The notes: generated by a model not told the origin, from the sequence alone. 64,000 nucleotides of DNA from Lysinibacillus odysseyi 34hs-1 = NBRC 100172 (GCF_001591965.1 NZ_BCVX01000009.1:62001-126000); one strand, 5' to 3'. Shown: positions 27,674 through 37,129, numbered from the stretch's first letter. Numbers and translations are program-made.

Positions 27674-27709
27674 AAAGGCATTGAAAAAATACTTTCAATG
27701 CCTTTTTTT
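27674..27709 (+). terminator. Terminator after ysdC
   Basis: AAAGGCATTGAAA pairs with TTTCAATGCCTTT, then a T-run. Confidence 0.85.
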
Positions 27710-27832
27710 GATTTTGTATTAAAGAAAAGAAAAAACGACTGCTTAATAATCAAAACGGCTGCAGCAGGAAGTGTCTAAAGGTACGTTAAGCCGGCCCGCT
27801 TTACAATGAGAGCGGGTGGTTATTCAATTTCC

Positions 27833-28279
27833 TTATTTATTGATCTCGATAATCTTTGCGGCGATAGCATTCGTTAATTCTGTTGTCGTTTTTGGAACAA
27901 AACTGACTAACACCTGATTGACAATGGAGGCGATCATCCCTTTTGCTGTAAGGTCAAGGTGCCCGCTCATCCTTGTCCGGTTTTGGTCAATTACCTGTGC
28001 CAGAAAGTAGCCGCTCCCAGTAAAATTATCAGAGATTCCTGTTAGATGAAATGTCACTTGAGTAGGTTCTTTCCATTCTTTAATATCCACTTTTAGCTTC
28101 ACTAATTTCTTCATAAAACCTAAATCCCCATTAAAGGACCATGTCGATTGCCGTTTATTTATAATTTTATGTTCGACATATCCAGGGACAAGCGGAGCCC
28201 AGTTGTTCATGTCCTGCACAAATTCCCAAACCGCTTCAATATTTACTGGGAGATCCACAGTATGCGTTCCTTGTGGCAT
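27833..28279 (-). CDS. SRPBCC (CoxG-like) protein
   Basis: A 148-residue START/SRPBCC-fold protein. It begins MPQGTHTVDLPVNIEAVWEFVQDMNNWAPLVPG-like (the usual first strand and helix of polyketide-cyclase/CoxG relatives) and ends in a long amphipathic helix (TTTELTNAIAAKIIEIN). Such folds bind hydrophobic ligands or help assemble carbon monoxide dehydrogenase-type enzymes, but no such enzyme is encoded nearby, so the role is open. The start at 28279 follows AGGACGTGA; the longer frame upstream lacks a ribosome site. Monocistronic, opposite to its neighbours. Confidence 0.75.
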   Translation of the reverse strand: MPQGTHTVDLPVNIEAVWEFVQDMNNWAPLVPGYVEHKIINKRQSTWSFNGDLGFMKKLVKLKVDIKEWKEPTQVTFHLTGISDNFTGSGYFLAQVIDQNRTRMSGHLDLTAKGMIASIVNQVLVSFVPKTTTELTNAIAAKIIEINK

Positions 28280-28757
28280 AAATATCACGTCCTTTTTTCT
28301 AAAATGAAATGATAAACAAAATATCCATAATATGTTCTGCAAAGGTTAATGAGCCAGTTGCTGTGTACTGCGCATATCCGCCTATAGCATCTTTAACAGA
28401 ATATCTGCTCTCTCTTTATAAGATGGGAAAATATAAAGAAACAGCAGGCCTTTATAAAAAAGTACAATAAACTTCTAATACCACTCATACCCGTCAGCCA
28501 TTGGAATAACCCTTTCTGTACATAAAACTCTTGTATTTCCCTCCATCTTTTTAGGAGAACAGGTCAATCCATTTAGCATTACCAACATATATTCGGAATC
28601 CTTTTTTACTATTAACTATTCGGTACAATAGTATGCGTAATTATTGAATAATTATAAGAATTATAAAGAGTTGAATATATTATAATAATTCACTTGATTT
28701 TATAAATATGCAAGTGTATAATGAATTTAACATTAAGGTATGCAAGGAGCGTTCGAT
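28280..28757. other. AT-rich intergenic region upstream of argF
   Basis: No gene is visible. The right half (28600-28735) is very AT-rich with several TGAAT/ATTCA half-sites (for example TGAAT at 28645 and at 28672 with ATTCA near 28688), reminiscent of arginine-repressor boxes but without the right internal spacing. The argF promoter is at its end. Confidence 0.4.
28694..28722 (+). promoter_or_regulatory. Promoter of argF
   Basis: TTGATT (28694-28699), 17 bases, TATAAT (28717-28722), about 36 bases before the start codon. Confidence 0.7.
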
Positions 28758-29723
28758 ATGAAATTGTTAGAGGAAGTGCAGTTACAGCCAGTAACAACTC
28801 TTAAGGGGAAAGATTTGCTGACATTGCTGGATTACACGTCACAGGAAGTCCAAGACCTGATTTCGCTTGCTACACAGCTGAAGAAAGTAACAAAAGAAGG
28901 TAAGTGTCCAAGACTGCTCGAAGGTAAGACGCTTGGAATGATTTTTGAAAAAAGTTCTACACGAACACGTGTCTCTTTTGAGGTTGGTATGCAGCAACTA
29001 GGTGGGTACGGAATGTATATGAATGCACGCGATATGCAAATTGGACGTGGTGAGCCCATCTCTGACACAGGCCATGTTTTATCAGGCTATTTGGATGCCA
29101 TCATGATCCGGGCAAACTCCCATGAAATGGTAAAAGAGCTGGCTGACCATGCATCCATTCCGGTAATTAACGGTTTAACGGATATCTATCATCCTTGCCA
29201 GGCGTTAGCTGATCTTGAAACCATTATTGAAAACAAAGGAAGCTTTGAAGGGTTGAAGGTTGCTTATGTAGGAGATGGCAATAACGTTGCCCATTCCTTA
29301 GTAATCGCCTGTGCCCATGTTGGAATGGATATAGCAGTAGCTACTCCGGCTGGTTATGAATGTGACGCCGCTGTTATTGAAAAAGCAAAAGCTATTGCAG
29401 CAGGAAACGGCAGCACAGTACTGACTACGATAGATGCTGTAGAAGCAGTGGAAAATGCGGATGTCGTGTATGCGGATGTATGGACATCTATGGGGCAAGA
29501 AGAGGAGACGCAGCAGCGTTTAATCGACTTTGAAGGCTACCAAATTAATGATGAACTTGTCGCACATGCAAAGTCTGATTATATGTTCCTCCACTGTTTG
29601 CCAGCACACAGAGAGGAAGAAGTCGCCGCATCCGTCATAGATGGCCCGAATTCTTATATATATGAGCAAGCTGAAAATAGACTACATGCCCAAAAGGCAG
29701 TCCTTGTATCCTTGATGGGCTAA
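28758..29723 (+). CDS. argF: Ornithine carbamoyltransferase
   Basis: A 321-residue anabolic-type ornithine carbamoyltransferase, making citrulline from ornithine and carbamoyl phosphate. Carbamoyl-phosphate loop SSTRTRVSFEV (about 60-70), HPCQALADLE, the ornithine-binding DVWTSMGQE and the catalytic-Cys motif HCLPAHREEEV are all present. ATG 28758 follows AAGGAG with eight-base spacing; an in-frame ATG at 28740 has no site. It stands alone, without other arg genes, so it could serve arginine synthesis or catabolism. A decayed copy of its last codons lies just downstream. Confidence 0.95.
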   Translation: MKLLEEVQLQPVTTLKGKDLLTLLDYTSQEVQDLISLATQLKKVTKEGKCPRLLEGKTLGMIFEKSSTRTRVSFEVGMQQLGGYGMYMNARDMQIGRGEPISDTGHVLSGYLDAIMIRANSHEMVKELADHASIPVINGLTDIYHPCQALADLETIIENKGSFEGLKVAYVGDGNNVAHSLVIACAHVGMDIAVATPAGYECDAAVIEKAKAIAAGNGSTVLTTIDAVEAVENADVVYADVWTSMGQEEETQQRLIDFEGYQINDELVAHAKSDYMFLHCLPAHREEEVAASVIDGPNSYIYEQAENRLHAQKAVLVSLMG

Positions 29724-29742
29724 CCATTCGGGATACGTGCGA

Positions 29743-29790
29743 CGAGCAAGAGAAAAACAGACTACATGCACATACGGCTTGTAGCGTTAT
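29743..29790 (+). pseudogene. Remnant of a second carbamoyltransferase 3' end
   Basis: Bases 29743-29779 align with the argF tail 29664-29700 at about 29 of 37 positions, including GAGCAAG and AGACTACATGC at the same relative places. Translated, it reads EQEKNRLHAHTA against EQAENRLHAQKA of ArgF. Only this C-terminal scrap is recognisable. Confidence 0.55.
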
Positions 29791-30005
29791 TACATTACTG
29801 AAATCTGGTATCAACGGGATTAGCCGTTTGCGGGTGGCAGACGAAATCCTTTATTGAATACAATCGAAACCTTTTATGAGGCAGGAAGGGCGTAGTAAAA
29901 GGGCAGGGAGTTACACGGATATGTAGGAGACGCTGCTGTCCGTATAATAAGCTGCATTCGATGTGATGTACGTTTTCTAGAAGGAAAACACATCACTACA
30001 TAGGA

Positions 30006-30037
30006 AAACAACCCGGGGGACGCTGGGTTGTTTTTTT
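30006..30037 (+). terminator. Terminator between argF and the alcohol dehydrogenase
   Basis: AAACAACCC pairs with GGGTTGTTT followed by T-run. Confidence 0.8.
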
Positions 30038-30101
30038 GTGTAATTCATAACATTCCTGTCTACACTACCAATATTCTTTATGTAGCTAGGGAGGAACAAC
30101 G

Positions 30102-31193
30102 ATGAAAATTAAAGCAGCTGTAACAAAAGGACAAGGACAGCCATTTAGTATTGAAGAAGTGGAGCTTGCAGCACCAAAGGCGAATGAAATCCTCGTCAAA
30201 ATTGTTGCTACTGGGGTATGTCATACGGATGCGGTCGCCCGCGATATGGCAATTGCACCGCTGCCGGCAGTATTAGGGCATGAAGGTGCCGGGATAGTAG
30301 AACAGGTAGGGGAAGGAGTCAAGGGTATTGAACCGGGGGATCATGTTGTTTTGTCATTTGCCCATTGCGGTGTGTGCTCTAACTGTTTGACGGGCCATCC
30401 AGCAGTATGTGAAACATTTAATGATTTAAACTTTGGCGGTGTCCAGGACGATTACACAACTCGTTTAAGCAAAGGGAATGAAGCATTATCCACATTTTTC
30501 GGCCAATCATCCTTTGGCACTTATGCCATAGCCCACGAGCGGAATGTCGTTAAGGTCGATCGGGATGTAGACCTTGCGCTGTTAGGTCCTTTAGGCTGTG
30601 GTATACAAACAGGCGCTGGAACTGTACTCAATAAACTTAAACCGGATTTTGGCTCTTCCATTGTCATTTATGGCTGCGGAGCTGTTGGTTTATCTGCGGT
30701 AATGGCTGCCAAGATTGCGGGATGCCAGCATATTATCGCTGTCGATGTACATGATAACCGACTTTCTTTAGCAAAAGAACTGGGTGCTACACATGTATTG
30801 AATGGACGTCAAGCTGATGTAGTGGCGGAAGTGAAGAAGATTACAAATGGGGGCTCGCACTATGCTGTAGAAACTACGGGTGTTCCACCTGTTGTCAAAC
30901 AGGGTCTGAATGCATTACGTCCATTAGGTATTTGTGCCATTGTAGGAGTGACGCCAGAAATGTCAATTGATGTTCATAATGACATAATGGCAGAAGGAAA
31001 GACTATGGTAGGTGTGATTGAAGGGGATGCGGTACCACGCGTATTCATTCCTCAGTTAATCAGCTATTATAAGAACGGGCAATTCCCGTTTGATAAATTA
31101 GTTAAATTTTATAATTTTGATCAGATCAATGAAGCATTTGAAGATTCAAAATCAGGTGAAACAATTAAGCCTATATTGAAAATGGAAGCATAA
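30102..31193 (+). CDS. Zinc-dependent NAD alcohol dehydrogenase (aryl/benzyl-alcohol type)
   Basis: A 363-residue medium-chain dehydrogenase. Catalytic zinc: GVCHTD (Cys near 38) and GHEGAGIVEQVG (His-Glu near 64-65). Structural zinc: four Cys in CGVCSNCLTGHPAVC (about 92-106). The nucleotide site is YGCGAVGLSAVMAAK with IAVDVHDNR, the Asp favouring NAD. The overall pattern resembles aryl-alcohol dehydrogenases, but the substrate is not fixed by sequence. ATG after GGGAGG. Monocistronic with its own terminator. Confidence 0.9.
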   Translation: MKIKAAVTKGQGQPFSIEEVELAAPKANEILVKIVATGVCHTDAVARDMAIAPLPAVLGHEGAGIVEQVGEGVKGIEPGDHVVLSFAHCGVCSNCLTGHPAVCETFNDLNFGGVQDDYTTRLSKGNEALSTFFGQSSFGTYAIAHERNVVKVDRDVDLALLGPLGCGIQTGAGTVLNKLKPDFGSSIVIYGCGAVGLSAVMAAKIAGCQHIIAVDVHDNRLSLAKELGATHVLNGRQADVVAEVKKITNGGSHYAVETTGVPPVVKQGLNALRPLGICAIVGVTPEMSIDVHNDIMAEGKTMVGVIEGDAVPRVFIPQLISYYKNGQFPFDKLVKFYNFDQINEAFEDSKSGETIKPILKMEA

Positions 31194-31236
31194 AAAATAC
31201 CGGTGGATGCTCGCGAGTCCATCTACCGGTATTTTT
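31194..31236. terminator. Bidirectional terminator between the alcohol dehydrogenase and nadA
   Basis: AAAAATACCGGT-GATG pairs with CATC-ACCGGTATTTTT; A- and T-runs on either side serve both converging genes. Confidence 0.8.
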
Positions 31237-31275
31237 ATAATGAGAGTCTATTTAAAGACCGCTATCTTTAGGCTG

Positions 31276-32376
31276 TCAAGCATGAGCAAGCATACGCTCT
31301 AATGATAGCAGAGCTTCTTTTGTCGTGTCGGCATCAATTTGAATTACGTTGCCTTTTTCCTCATTTTCTATCATTTCCAGCGCCCATAGCAAGTGTGGTA
31401 AATCAATACGATTCATCGTAAGGCACGGACACATATTTTCATTTAACGAAATGATATGTTTATCAGGATATTTCGCAATCAGCCGTTTGACAAGGTTCAT
31501 CTCTGTACCGATTGCCCAGCTGGAACCGGCAGGCGCATTCTCAATCATATCACAAATATATTTCGTGGAGCCGCTGTCATCTGAGAGGGCCACCACTTCA
31601 CGTGAACATTCGGGGTGCACGATGATTTTCATATGAGGATAGTTTTTACGCACTTCGTGAACATTATAAACGGTAAAGCCCTCATGGACAGAACAATGTC
31701 CCTTCCATAAAATCACTTTCACATCTTCCACATTACCTTCAAATTCAAGCTGTCCTTTTATTGGATTCCAAATGGCCATTTGTTCAAGCGGAATACCTAA
31801 ATCATATGCTGTATTGCGCCCGAGATGCTGATCTGGCAGAAAGAAGAGTCGTGGTTTTTGAGCGAGGGCCCATTCCACCATTAGTTTGGCATTGGAGCTT
31901 GTGACACAGGCACCACCATTACGCCCGGTAAACGCCTTAATCGATGCTGTCGAATTGACGTAAGTGAGGGGAATCATAGTGTCGCCAAATATCTGCTGCA
32001 ACGTACCCCATGCCTCTTCAGTTTGGTAAATGTTCGCCATATCTGCCATTGAGCAGCCTGCCCGCATATCAGGCAGGTAAACAGTTTGATCATCATCTGT
32101 CAGCATATCGGCCGTCTCTGCCATAAAATGCACCCCGCAGAAGACGATATGCTTTGCTTTTTTATTGGCAGCAGCTACTTGGGCAAGCTGCAGGGAATCC
32201 CCGGTCACGTCAGCGAATTGAATTACCTCATCCCGCTGGTAATGATGGCCTGGAATGAATAATTCATCTCCTAATTTCCTTTTAATTTCTTGAATACGTC
32301 CTTCCATCTCGTCAGAAGTCATAGATTTATATTTGTCAGGAAGCATGGAATTTTCCATGAATTTAGCGAGTACCAC
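31276..32376 (-). CDS. nadA: Quinolinate synthase
   Basis: A 366-residue 4Fe-4S enzyme that condenses iminoaspartate with dihydroxyacetone phosphate to quinolinate. The cluster Cys ligands are in [15 protein letters not shown] and NMCPC segments; [10 protein letters not shown] and TSSNA bind substrate. The start is GTG 32376, with AAAGGAG ten bases ahead, overlapping nadC by 14 bases; an internal ATG 18 bases later is possible. Last gene of nadB-nadC-nadA. The divergent nifS could supply sulfur for its cluster. Confidence 0.95.
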   Translation of the reverse strand: MVLAKFMENSMLPDKYKSMTSDEMEGRIQEIKRKLGDELFIPGHHYQRDEVIQFADVTGDSLQLAQVAAANKKAKHIVFCGVHFMAETADMLTDDDQTVYLPDMRAGCSMADMANIYQTEEAWGTLQQIFGDTMIPLTYVNSTASIKAFTGRNGGACVTSSNAKLMVEWALAQKPRLFFLPDQHLGRNTAYDLGIPLEQMAIWNPIKGQLEFEGNVEDVKVILWKGHCSVHEGFTVYNVHEVRKNYPHMKIIVHPECSREVVALSDDSGSTKYICDMIENAPAGSSWAIGTEMNLVKRLIAKYPDKHIISLNENMCPCLTMNRIDLPHLLWALEMIENEEKGNVIQIDADTTKEALLSLERMLAHA

Positions 32377-33223
32377 TTGTCATTGCTCCTTTCGGTTGTA
32401 CGAGTGCACTAATATCAAATGCTTTTACAGAATGTGTCAATGTACCGAGCGAGATCCACTGCACGCCGGATTCTGCATAGCTGCGAAGATTATGTAGTGT
32501 AATGCCGCCGGAAGCCTCTGTTACAATATGGGCTGGTACAAGAGGAAGCCATGATCGGATCTCTTCTGGTGTACGGTTATCAAACATAATGATATCCGTC
32601 CCGGCATCAATTGCTTCAACGAGCTGTTTTTTTGTTTCAATTTCTACTTCAATTTTTACAGTATGACCGATTTTAGCACGCGCTGCTTTCACAGCCTCTG
32701 TAATGCTGCCTGCAAAAGCAATATGGTTATCCTTCAGCATAATGGCATCATAGAGCCCGCTCCGGTGATTATAGGCACCGCCTGTTCGGACGGCATATTT
32801 ATCAAGCATGCGTAGGCCAGGCATTGTTTTGCGCGTGTCACATATATTAGTGTTTGTCCCCTTTACAAGCTGAACGGCTTCATAAGCATTAGTCGCAATC
32901 CCGCTCATTCGTTGGATCAAGTTTAGAATGACGCGCTCTCCTGATAGCAGGCTGCGGAGATTCCCTTCGATAACAGCGATTTGCTCACCCTCTTGAACCC
33001 AATCGCCATCATTTTTTATTACTTGGACATGCAGGCGGTCATCGAGTAACGGGAAGCCGGTTTCAATAACCTGTCTGCCGCAAAAGATGCCGTCTTCCTT
33101 CGCGTAGAACATAAAAGTACCTTGCTGGTCAGAACTGAAAATGGTTTCACTGGACAGGTCGCCATCCCCGATGTCTTCATTAAAATATTGCAGTAGCATG
33201 CTCTTTAATTTGATGATGTTCAT
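32363..33223 (-). CDS. nadC: Nicotinate-nucleotide diphosphorylase (carboxylating)
   Basis: A 286-residue quinolinate phosphoribosyltransferase, converting quinolinate and PRPP to nicotinate mononucleotide. Family marks: [11 protein letters not shown] near residue 15, [39 protein letters not shown]-type active-site stretch near 135-160, and [11 protein letters not shown]. It overlaps nadB by 44 bases and nadA by 14, so the operon is tightly coupled. Order nadB-nadC-nadA differs from some relatives with nadB-nadA-nadC. Confidence 0.96.
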   Translation of the reverse strand: MNIIKLKSMLLQYFNEDIGDGDLSSETIFSSDQQGTFMFYAKEDGIFCGRQVIETGFPLLDDRLHVQVIKNDGDWVQEGEQIAVIEGNLRSLLSGERVILNLIQRMSGIATNAYEAVQLVKGTNTNICDTRKTMPGLRMLDKYAVRTGGAYNHRSGLYDAIMLKDNHIAFAGSITEAVKAARAKIGHTVKIEVEIETKKQLVEAIDAGTDIIMFDNRTPEEIRSWLPLVPAHIVTEASGGITLHNLRSYAESGVQWISLGTLTHSVKAFDISALVQPKGAMTSGTR

Positions 33224-34754
33224 ATAAATTATTCCTCACCTTCATTATTCCCTGCTGGAAAACAATCCACCGTTTTTCCCATTCCTTTTTCTTTTCACTC
33301 ATATCCTGGCGGATATGGGCCCCCCTTGATTCAGGGCGGGCAAGGGCAGCGTTCGTAATCAAAGCTGCTGTAATATGCATAAATATAAGTTCAATTTCTT
33401 CCCTGCTTTTGGAGGAAAAATCCGGCTGTACAGTAAGAAGCGGCAGCTTTGTTAATAGTTTTCTGAGCCCTTTTTCAGAGCGGATAATTCCTGCATTCGC
33501 AAACATTTCATGCTGCAGCTCATTTTTGGCCAAGCTTGGCTGAAGCATTTCTTTTTTTGGAGTGATAACGTCGAAGTCAGTTTGAATCGTCCCATTTTTC
33601 AGCAAGCGGGCTGCTAATAATTCACCAAAAGCAATCCCTTCAAGAAGTGAGTTGCTTGCTAAACGATTTGCGCCATGGACGCCTGTACAGGCCACTTCCC
33701 CAACTGCTAGCAGACGGGGAATGGATGTTTCTCCGTATGGACTGGCAATAATCCCTCCCATCAGAAAATGGCTGCCGGGAGCAATGGGAATCCTTCCATT
33801 CGCGATATTGACACGGTAACGTTCGCAAAGCTTGGTGATCGTCGGAAATTGTTCTGCAAAATGTTGGATTGGAGAAATGTCGAGATAGACCGATTTTTCT
33901 TGAGCCCGCATCTTATACATTTCGTATGCTGTTATATGCCGTGGAGCTAAATCGCCAAGGGGATGCTTGCCGTACATGATCGCATGGCCGGATTCATCAA
34001 TGAATTTTCCGCCCGCCCCTCGTACTGCTTCGGAGATAAGTCCGTGAGTCCCGTCAACATAAAGGAGACTCGGATGAAACTGGACAAACTCCATATCTGT
34101 AACAGCAGCCCCGGCCAAATAGGCAAGTGCAATGCCGTCACCATAGCTGTCGCTGCAGTTTGATGTGTATTCATACAACGCTCCTGCGCCACCGGTAGCT
34201 AAAATGATGTAAGAGGCAAAATATGTTTTTTCCCCTGTTGCTGTTTTTACTTGGACACCACAGCATTCACCTGCAGGATTCAATAGAAGTTCATAGGCAA
34301 ATTCGTACGTATGAATGAAAACATTTTTCGGCATGTCAGCAGCATAGTAATCTACTAAATACTTACCGGTTGCATCGCCGCCAGCATGAATGATCCGGCG
34401 CTGGCTATGAGCTCCTTCAAGGCCGAGGGAAATCTCCCCTTGCTGTGTTCGGTCAGCAGGAAAGCCTCTTTTTAGAAGTGATTTTACAGCGGTAGCCCCG
34501 TATTCAGCTAAGGTTTTCACATTTTCCACATTATGATGATACTCCCCGGCTTTCAGGGTATCCTGTATATGTATAGAAGTATCGTCTGTGGGGGCAATAA
34601 CTGCTGCGATGCCTCCTTGTGCCTGGTAGGAACTGCTTGCTGTCAGATCTGTTTTTGTAATGATATGGACGTCAAAGCGTCTGCTTAATTGCCGGGCTGT
34701 CTGCAGTGCAGCGATCCCGCCGCCAAGAATGATGATATCCGTTTGAATCTTCAC
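33180..34754 (-). CDS. nadB: L-aspartate oxidase
   Basis: A 524-residue FAD enzyme oxidising L-aspartate to iminoaspartate, the first step of de novo NAD synthesis. The FAD dinucleotide loop ILGGGIAALQTARQL lies near residue 10; ASSSYQAQGGIAA, EFVQFHPS and GANRLASNSLLEG are shared with succinate dehydrogenase/fumarate reductase flavoproteins. GTG at 34754 is preferred (GAAGG ahead); a longer frame to 34787 lacks a site. First gene of the nad operon, facing nifS across about 95 bases. Confidence 0.95.
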   Translation of the reverse strand: MKIQTDIIILGGGIAALQTARQLSRRFDVHIITKTDLTASSSYQAQGGIAAVIAPTDDTSIHIQDTLKAGEYHHNVENVKTLAEYGATAVKSLLKRGFPADRTQQGEISLGLEGAHSQRRIIHAGGDATGKYLVDYYAADMPKNVFIHTYEFAYELLLNPAGECCGVQVKTATGEKTYFASYIILATGGAGALYEYTSNCSDSYGDGIALAYLAGAAVTDMEFVQFHPSLLYVDGTHGLISEAVRGAGGKFIDESGHAIMYGKHPLGDLAPRHITAYEMYKMRAQEKSVYLDISPIQHFAEQFPTITKLCERYRVNIANGRIPIAPGSHFLMGGIIASPYGETSIPRLLAVGEVACTGVHGANRLASNSLLEGIAFGELLAARLLKNGTIQTDFDVITPKKEMLQPSLAKNELQHEMFANAGIIRSEKGLRKLLTKLPLLTVQPDFSSKSREEIELIFMHITAALITNAALARPESRGAHIRQDMSEKKKEWEKRWIVFQQGIMKVRNNLYEHHQIKEHATAIF

Positions 34755-34778
34755 CTTTATACCTTCTTTACAGTTGTC

Positions 34779-34816
34779 TTGACACATATCTTTACATAAA
34801 ATAATGAAATAGACAA
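34779..34816. promoter_or_regulatory. Overlapping divergent nifS and nadB promoters
   Basis: Plus strand: TTGACA (34779-34784), 17 bases, TAATGA (34802-34807). Minus strand: TTGTCT (34816 to 34811), 16 bases, TAAAGA (34794 to 34789). TGTC-TT-GACA at 34775-34784 is an inverted repeat that could bind a regulator; in B. subtilis NadR controls this intergenic region. Confidence 0.45.
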
Positions 34817-34849
34817 GTACTTATTATGAACAGGAAATGAGGAGAGTTG

Positions 34850-35947
34850 ATGACTTATTTAGACTATGCAGCATCTTCACCAATGCTGAAAAGAGCTGTC
34901 ATTGCATACGGAGAAGTTGCCGAGAAGATGTATGCCAATGCTTCCAGTCCGCATGATGCAGGCGGACAGGCAGCAAATGGAGTTACTTGGTCCAGAAAAA
35001 TAGTTGCCCAAAAACTAGGTGTGCATCCGGACGGTATCATTTTTACAGGAGGAGGTACGGAAGGAAATATTTTAGCGATCCTTTCTCTTGCGCGTGCGAA
35101 GAAAAGAGGGTGTCATATCATCACATCGATGGCCGAGCATACGTCTGTCCATGCGGCGATGAATACGCTGGAACAGGAAGGGTTTGAAATTACACGCCTT
35201 CCGTTAACAGAAAAAGGCGTAATTGATGTCCGGGAACTGGAGGAGACAATCAGGCCCGATACGACTCTTATTTCTATTCAGCATGTGAACGCTGAAATTG
35301 GTACAATCCAGCCGGTAAATAAAATAGCCAAGATAGCTAAGGAGCATGGCATTTCCTATCATGTGGACTGTGTACAATCCTTTGGCAAACTGGATATCAC
35401 CGTGTTTTCTAATCATGTGGATGCTCTTACAGTTTCCGGTCATAAAATTGGGGGGCCAAAAGGCTGCGGAGCGATTTATCTTAATCCTTATGTAAGGGTG
35501 GTACCTGTTTTTCCGGGAGTCACGCATGAACGCGGCCATCGAGGGGGAACACTAAATACACCGGCTATTGTGGCGATGGGTGTGGCAGTAGAAGATTATC
35601 ATTATAATTTAACGGAACAATGGAGGCTGCGAGAGAGGCTTGTTGGCTCTTTGCATAGTAAGAAGTTTCAAGTAGTCGAAGGGATTTGGACAGAACAGCT
35701 GCCAAACATTTGCGGTGTTTGCATGAAAGGTATAGAGGGACAGCTTGTAATGCTGAAGCTGAACGAACAGGGTATATACATATCAACAGGCAGTGCCTGC
35801 GATAGTAATAGCGCTTCCGGTACGAAGGCCATTTTAGCAATGGGCAAATCATTCCAGGAAGCGCGGCAGTTCTTTCGTATTTCATTCGGACCACAGACGA
35901 CCATTCAAGAGATTGACCAATGTGCCCGTGTTCTATCAAAGCTGTAA
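34850..35947 (+). CDS. nifS: NifS-like cysteine desulfurase
   Basis: A 365-residue PLP-dependent cysteine desulfurase. The PLP-stacking His is in MAEHTSVH, the Schiff-base Lys in SGHKIGGPKGCG (about 200), and the persulfide Cys in ISTGSACDSNSASG (about 320). In Bacillus this paralogue sits opposite nadBCA and provides sulfur for the NadA iron-sulfur cluster. ATG 34850 after GAGGAG. The nadR repressor gene that accompanies nifS in B. subtilis is not present. Its stop is one base from that of the converging sspI. Confidence 0.93.
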   Translation: MTYLDYAASSPMLKRAVIAYGEVAEKMYANASSPHDAGGQAANGVTWSRKIVAQKLGVHPDGIIFTGGGTEGNILAILSLARAKKRGCHIITSMAEHTSVHAAMNTLEQEGFEITRLPLTEKGVIDVRELEETIRPDTTLISIQHVNAEIGTIQPVNKIAKIAKEHGISYHVDCVQSFGKLDITVFSNHVDALTVSGHKIGGPKGCGAIYLNPYVRVVPVFPGVTHERGHRGGTLNTPAIVAMGVAVEDYHYNLTEQWRLRERLVGSLHSKKFQVVEGIWTEQLPNICGVCMKGIEGQLVMLKLNEQGIYISTGSACDSNSASGTKAILAMGKSFQEARQFFRISFGPQTTIQEIDQCARVLSKL

Positions 35948-35948
35948 T

Positions 35949-36158
35949 TTACGAGACGAAATGCTTTTCAAGCTTTGTAGTAAAGGCATTCTTCTCAGTC
36001 TCAGATGCATCCTTCCACCATGCTTCTAAAAATACACCTAAACCTGGGAGAAGGTGCTCTTCGCCACGAGCGATTGCATCGCTGATTGTGTCTTCAAATG
36101 CTGCTGCTGAGTCGCCTGTTACATTGGTAGTAATTGCTTCTCGAATTTGAAAATCCAT
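35949..36158 (-). CDS. sspI: Small acid-soluble spore protein SspI
   Basis: A 69-residue SspI: MDFQIREAITTNVTG at the start, EDTISDAIARGEEHLLPGLGVFLEAWW in the middle (the LPGLGV core is diagnostic). It is a minor spore core protein made in the forespore, showing the organism forms endospores. The ATG at 36158 follows AAGGGGTG. Position next to ysgA and pheS matches B. subtilis. A sigma-G promoter is expected but not clearly recognised. Confidence 0.93.
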   Translation of the reverse strand: MDFQIREAITTNVTGDSAAAFEDTISDAIARGEEHLLPGLGVFLEAWWKDASETEKNAFTTKLEKHFVS

Positions 36159-36333
36159 AGTTGACACCCCTTTCTTTCTTAGTATTTCAAGGCAGAAAAA
36201 AAGTATACGTAAAAAGAAAGGAATTGTTTGGTTGTAAAGGTTACCAGGAGTGATGTGCATGGTAAATTTTATATCCTAGAGGAGGTTTCTATGTTATAAT
36301 GCGAGATTGAAACTACTTAAAAGGACGGATACG

Positions 36334-37095
36334 ATGAAGCGAATTGAATCAAATCAAAATGCGCTCGTAAAGCATTGGAAAAAGCTTGTGACGCTCCGTA
36401 AAGAACGGGAAAAATCAGGTGAATTCATCATAGAAGGCTTCCATCTTGTAGAGGAAGCATTAAAAAATAAAGAACAAATTCTTCAAATCATTGTACGTGA
36501 TGGGGTAGACCTGCCGCTGCTTTGGCAGACAGATGATGTGCAAATGGTACAGGTTACAGAAACGGTAGCAAAGGAAATTGCGGAAACAGAGAAGTCCCAA
36601 GGCGTGTTTGCCCATTGTAAAGTGAATGAGCCGACGGAAATTGAAACAGCAGGTTGGAGAAAAGTACTGCTTATTGATGCGGTGCAGGACCCGGGCAATA
36701 TCGGGACGATGATTCGTACAGCAGATGCAGCCGGGATTGATGCAGTAGTACTTGGCAAAGGCTGTGCAGATGCTTATAATCCGAAAGTGATGCGTTCAGC
36801 ACAGGGTTCACACTTTCATATTCCGGTTGTTCGCGGCGATTTGGATGAATGGATCGACCGCCTTCAGGATGACGGTGTAAAAGTGTTCGGTACATCGCTT
36901 GAGGAAGCCGTTTCCTACCGGGATATTCATGTAACGGACAGTTTTGCATTAATCGTTGGAAATGAAGGAGCCGGTATCAGCCCGCAGCTTCTGGCAAAAA
37001 CGGACCAAAATGTCATCATCCCGATTTTAGGGAAAGCGGAGTCATTGAACGTAGCAGTAGCAACAGGTATATTACTATACGCTTTTGTGAAATGA
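36334..37095 (+). CDS. ysgA: TrmH/SpoU-family RNA methyltransferase YsgA
   Basis: A 253-residue SPOUT 2'-O-ribose methyltransferase. An N-terminal substrate-binding part (about 1-90, starting KRIESNQNALVKHWKKL) precedes the knotted SPOUT domain with QDPGNIGTMIRTADAAG, NEGAGISPQLL and IPILGKAESLNVAVA, the three family motifs. The target, probably 23S rRNA, is not determined by sequence. ATG 36334 after AAAGGACGG. Order sspI-ysgA-pheS-pheT as in Bacillus. Confidence 0.9.
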   Translation: MKRIESNQNALVKHWKKLVTLRKEREKSGEFIIEGFHLVEEALKNKEQILQIIVRDGVDLPLLWQTDDVQMVQVTETVAKEIAETEKSQGVFAHCKVNEPTEIETAGWRKVLLIDAVQDPGNIGTMIRTADAAGIDAVVLGKGCADAYNPKVMRSAQGSHFHIPVVRGDLDEWIDRLQDDGVKVFGTSLEEAVSYRDIHVTDSFALIVGNEGAGISPQLLAKTDQNVIIPILGKAESLNVAVATGILLYAFVK

Positions 37096-37096
37096 C

Positions 37097-37125
37097 TTGA
37101 AGAAGTTTACACAATCCTGTACTAT
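37097..37125 (+). promoter_or_regulatory. Promoter of the pheS T-box leader
   Basis: TTGAAG (37097-37102), 17 bases, TACTAT (37120-37125), overlapping the ysgA stop codon. Confidence 0.6.
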
Positions 37126-37129
37126 TGAA

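Larger units (their letters stand above)
29724..30101. other. Intergenic region between argF and the alcohol dehydrogenase
   Basis: Holds the argF-tail remnant (29743-29790), a strong hairpin at 29963-29996 (GTGATGT and GTTTTC paired with GAAAAC and ACATCAC) and the terminator at 30006-30037. No gene is visible. Confidence 0.5.

Noticed and set aside
28640-28690. Arginine repressor boxes upstream of argF
   Set aside because: Half-sites TGAAT and ATTCA occur, but in an AT-rich background and not with the spacing of a proper box.
36291-36299. Minimal leader ORF ATG TTA TAA behind GGAGG before ysgA
   Set aside because: The TATAAT within it is more simply a -10 element; nothing else supports translation.
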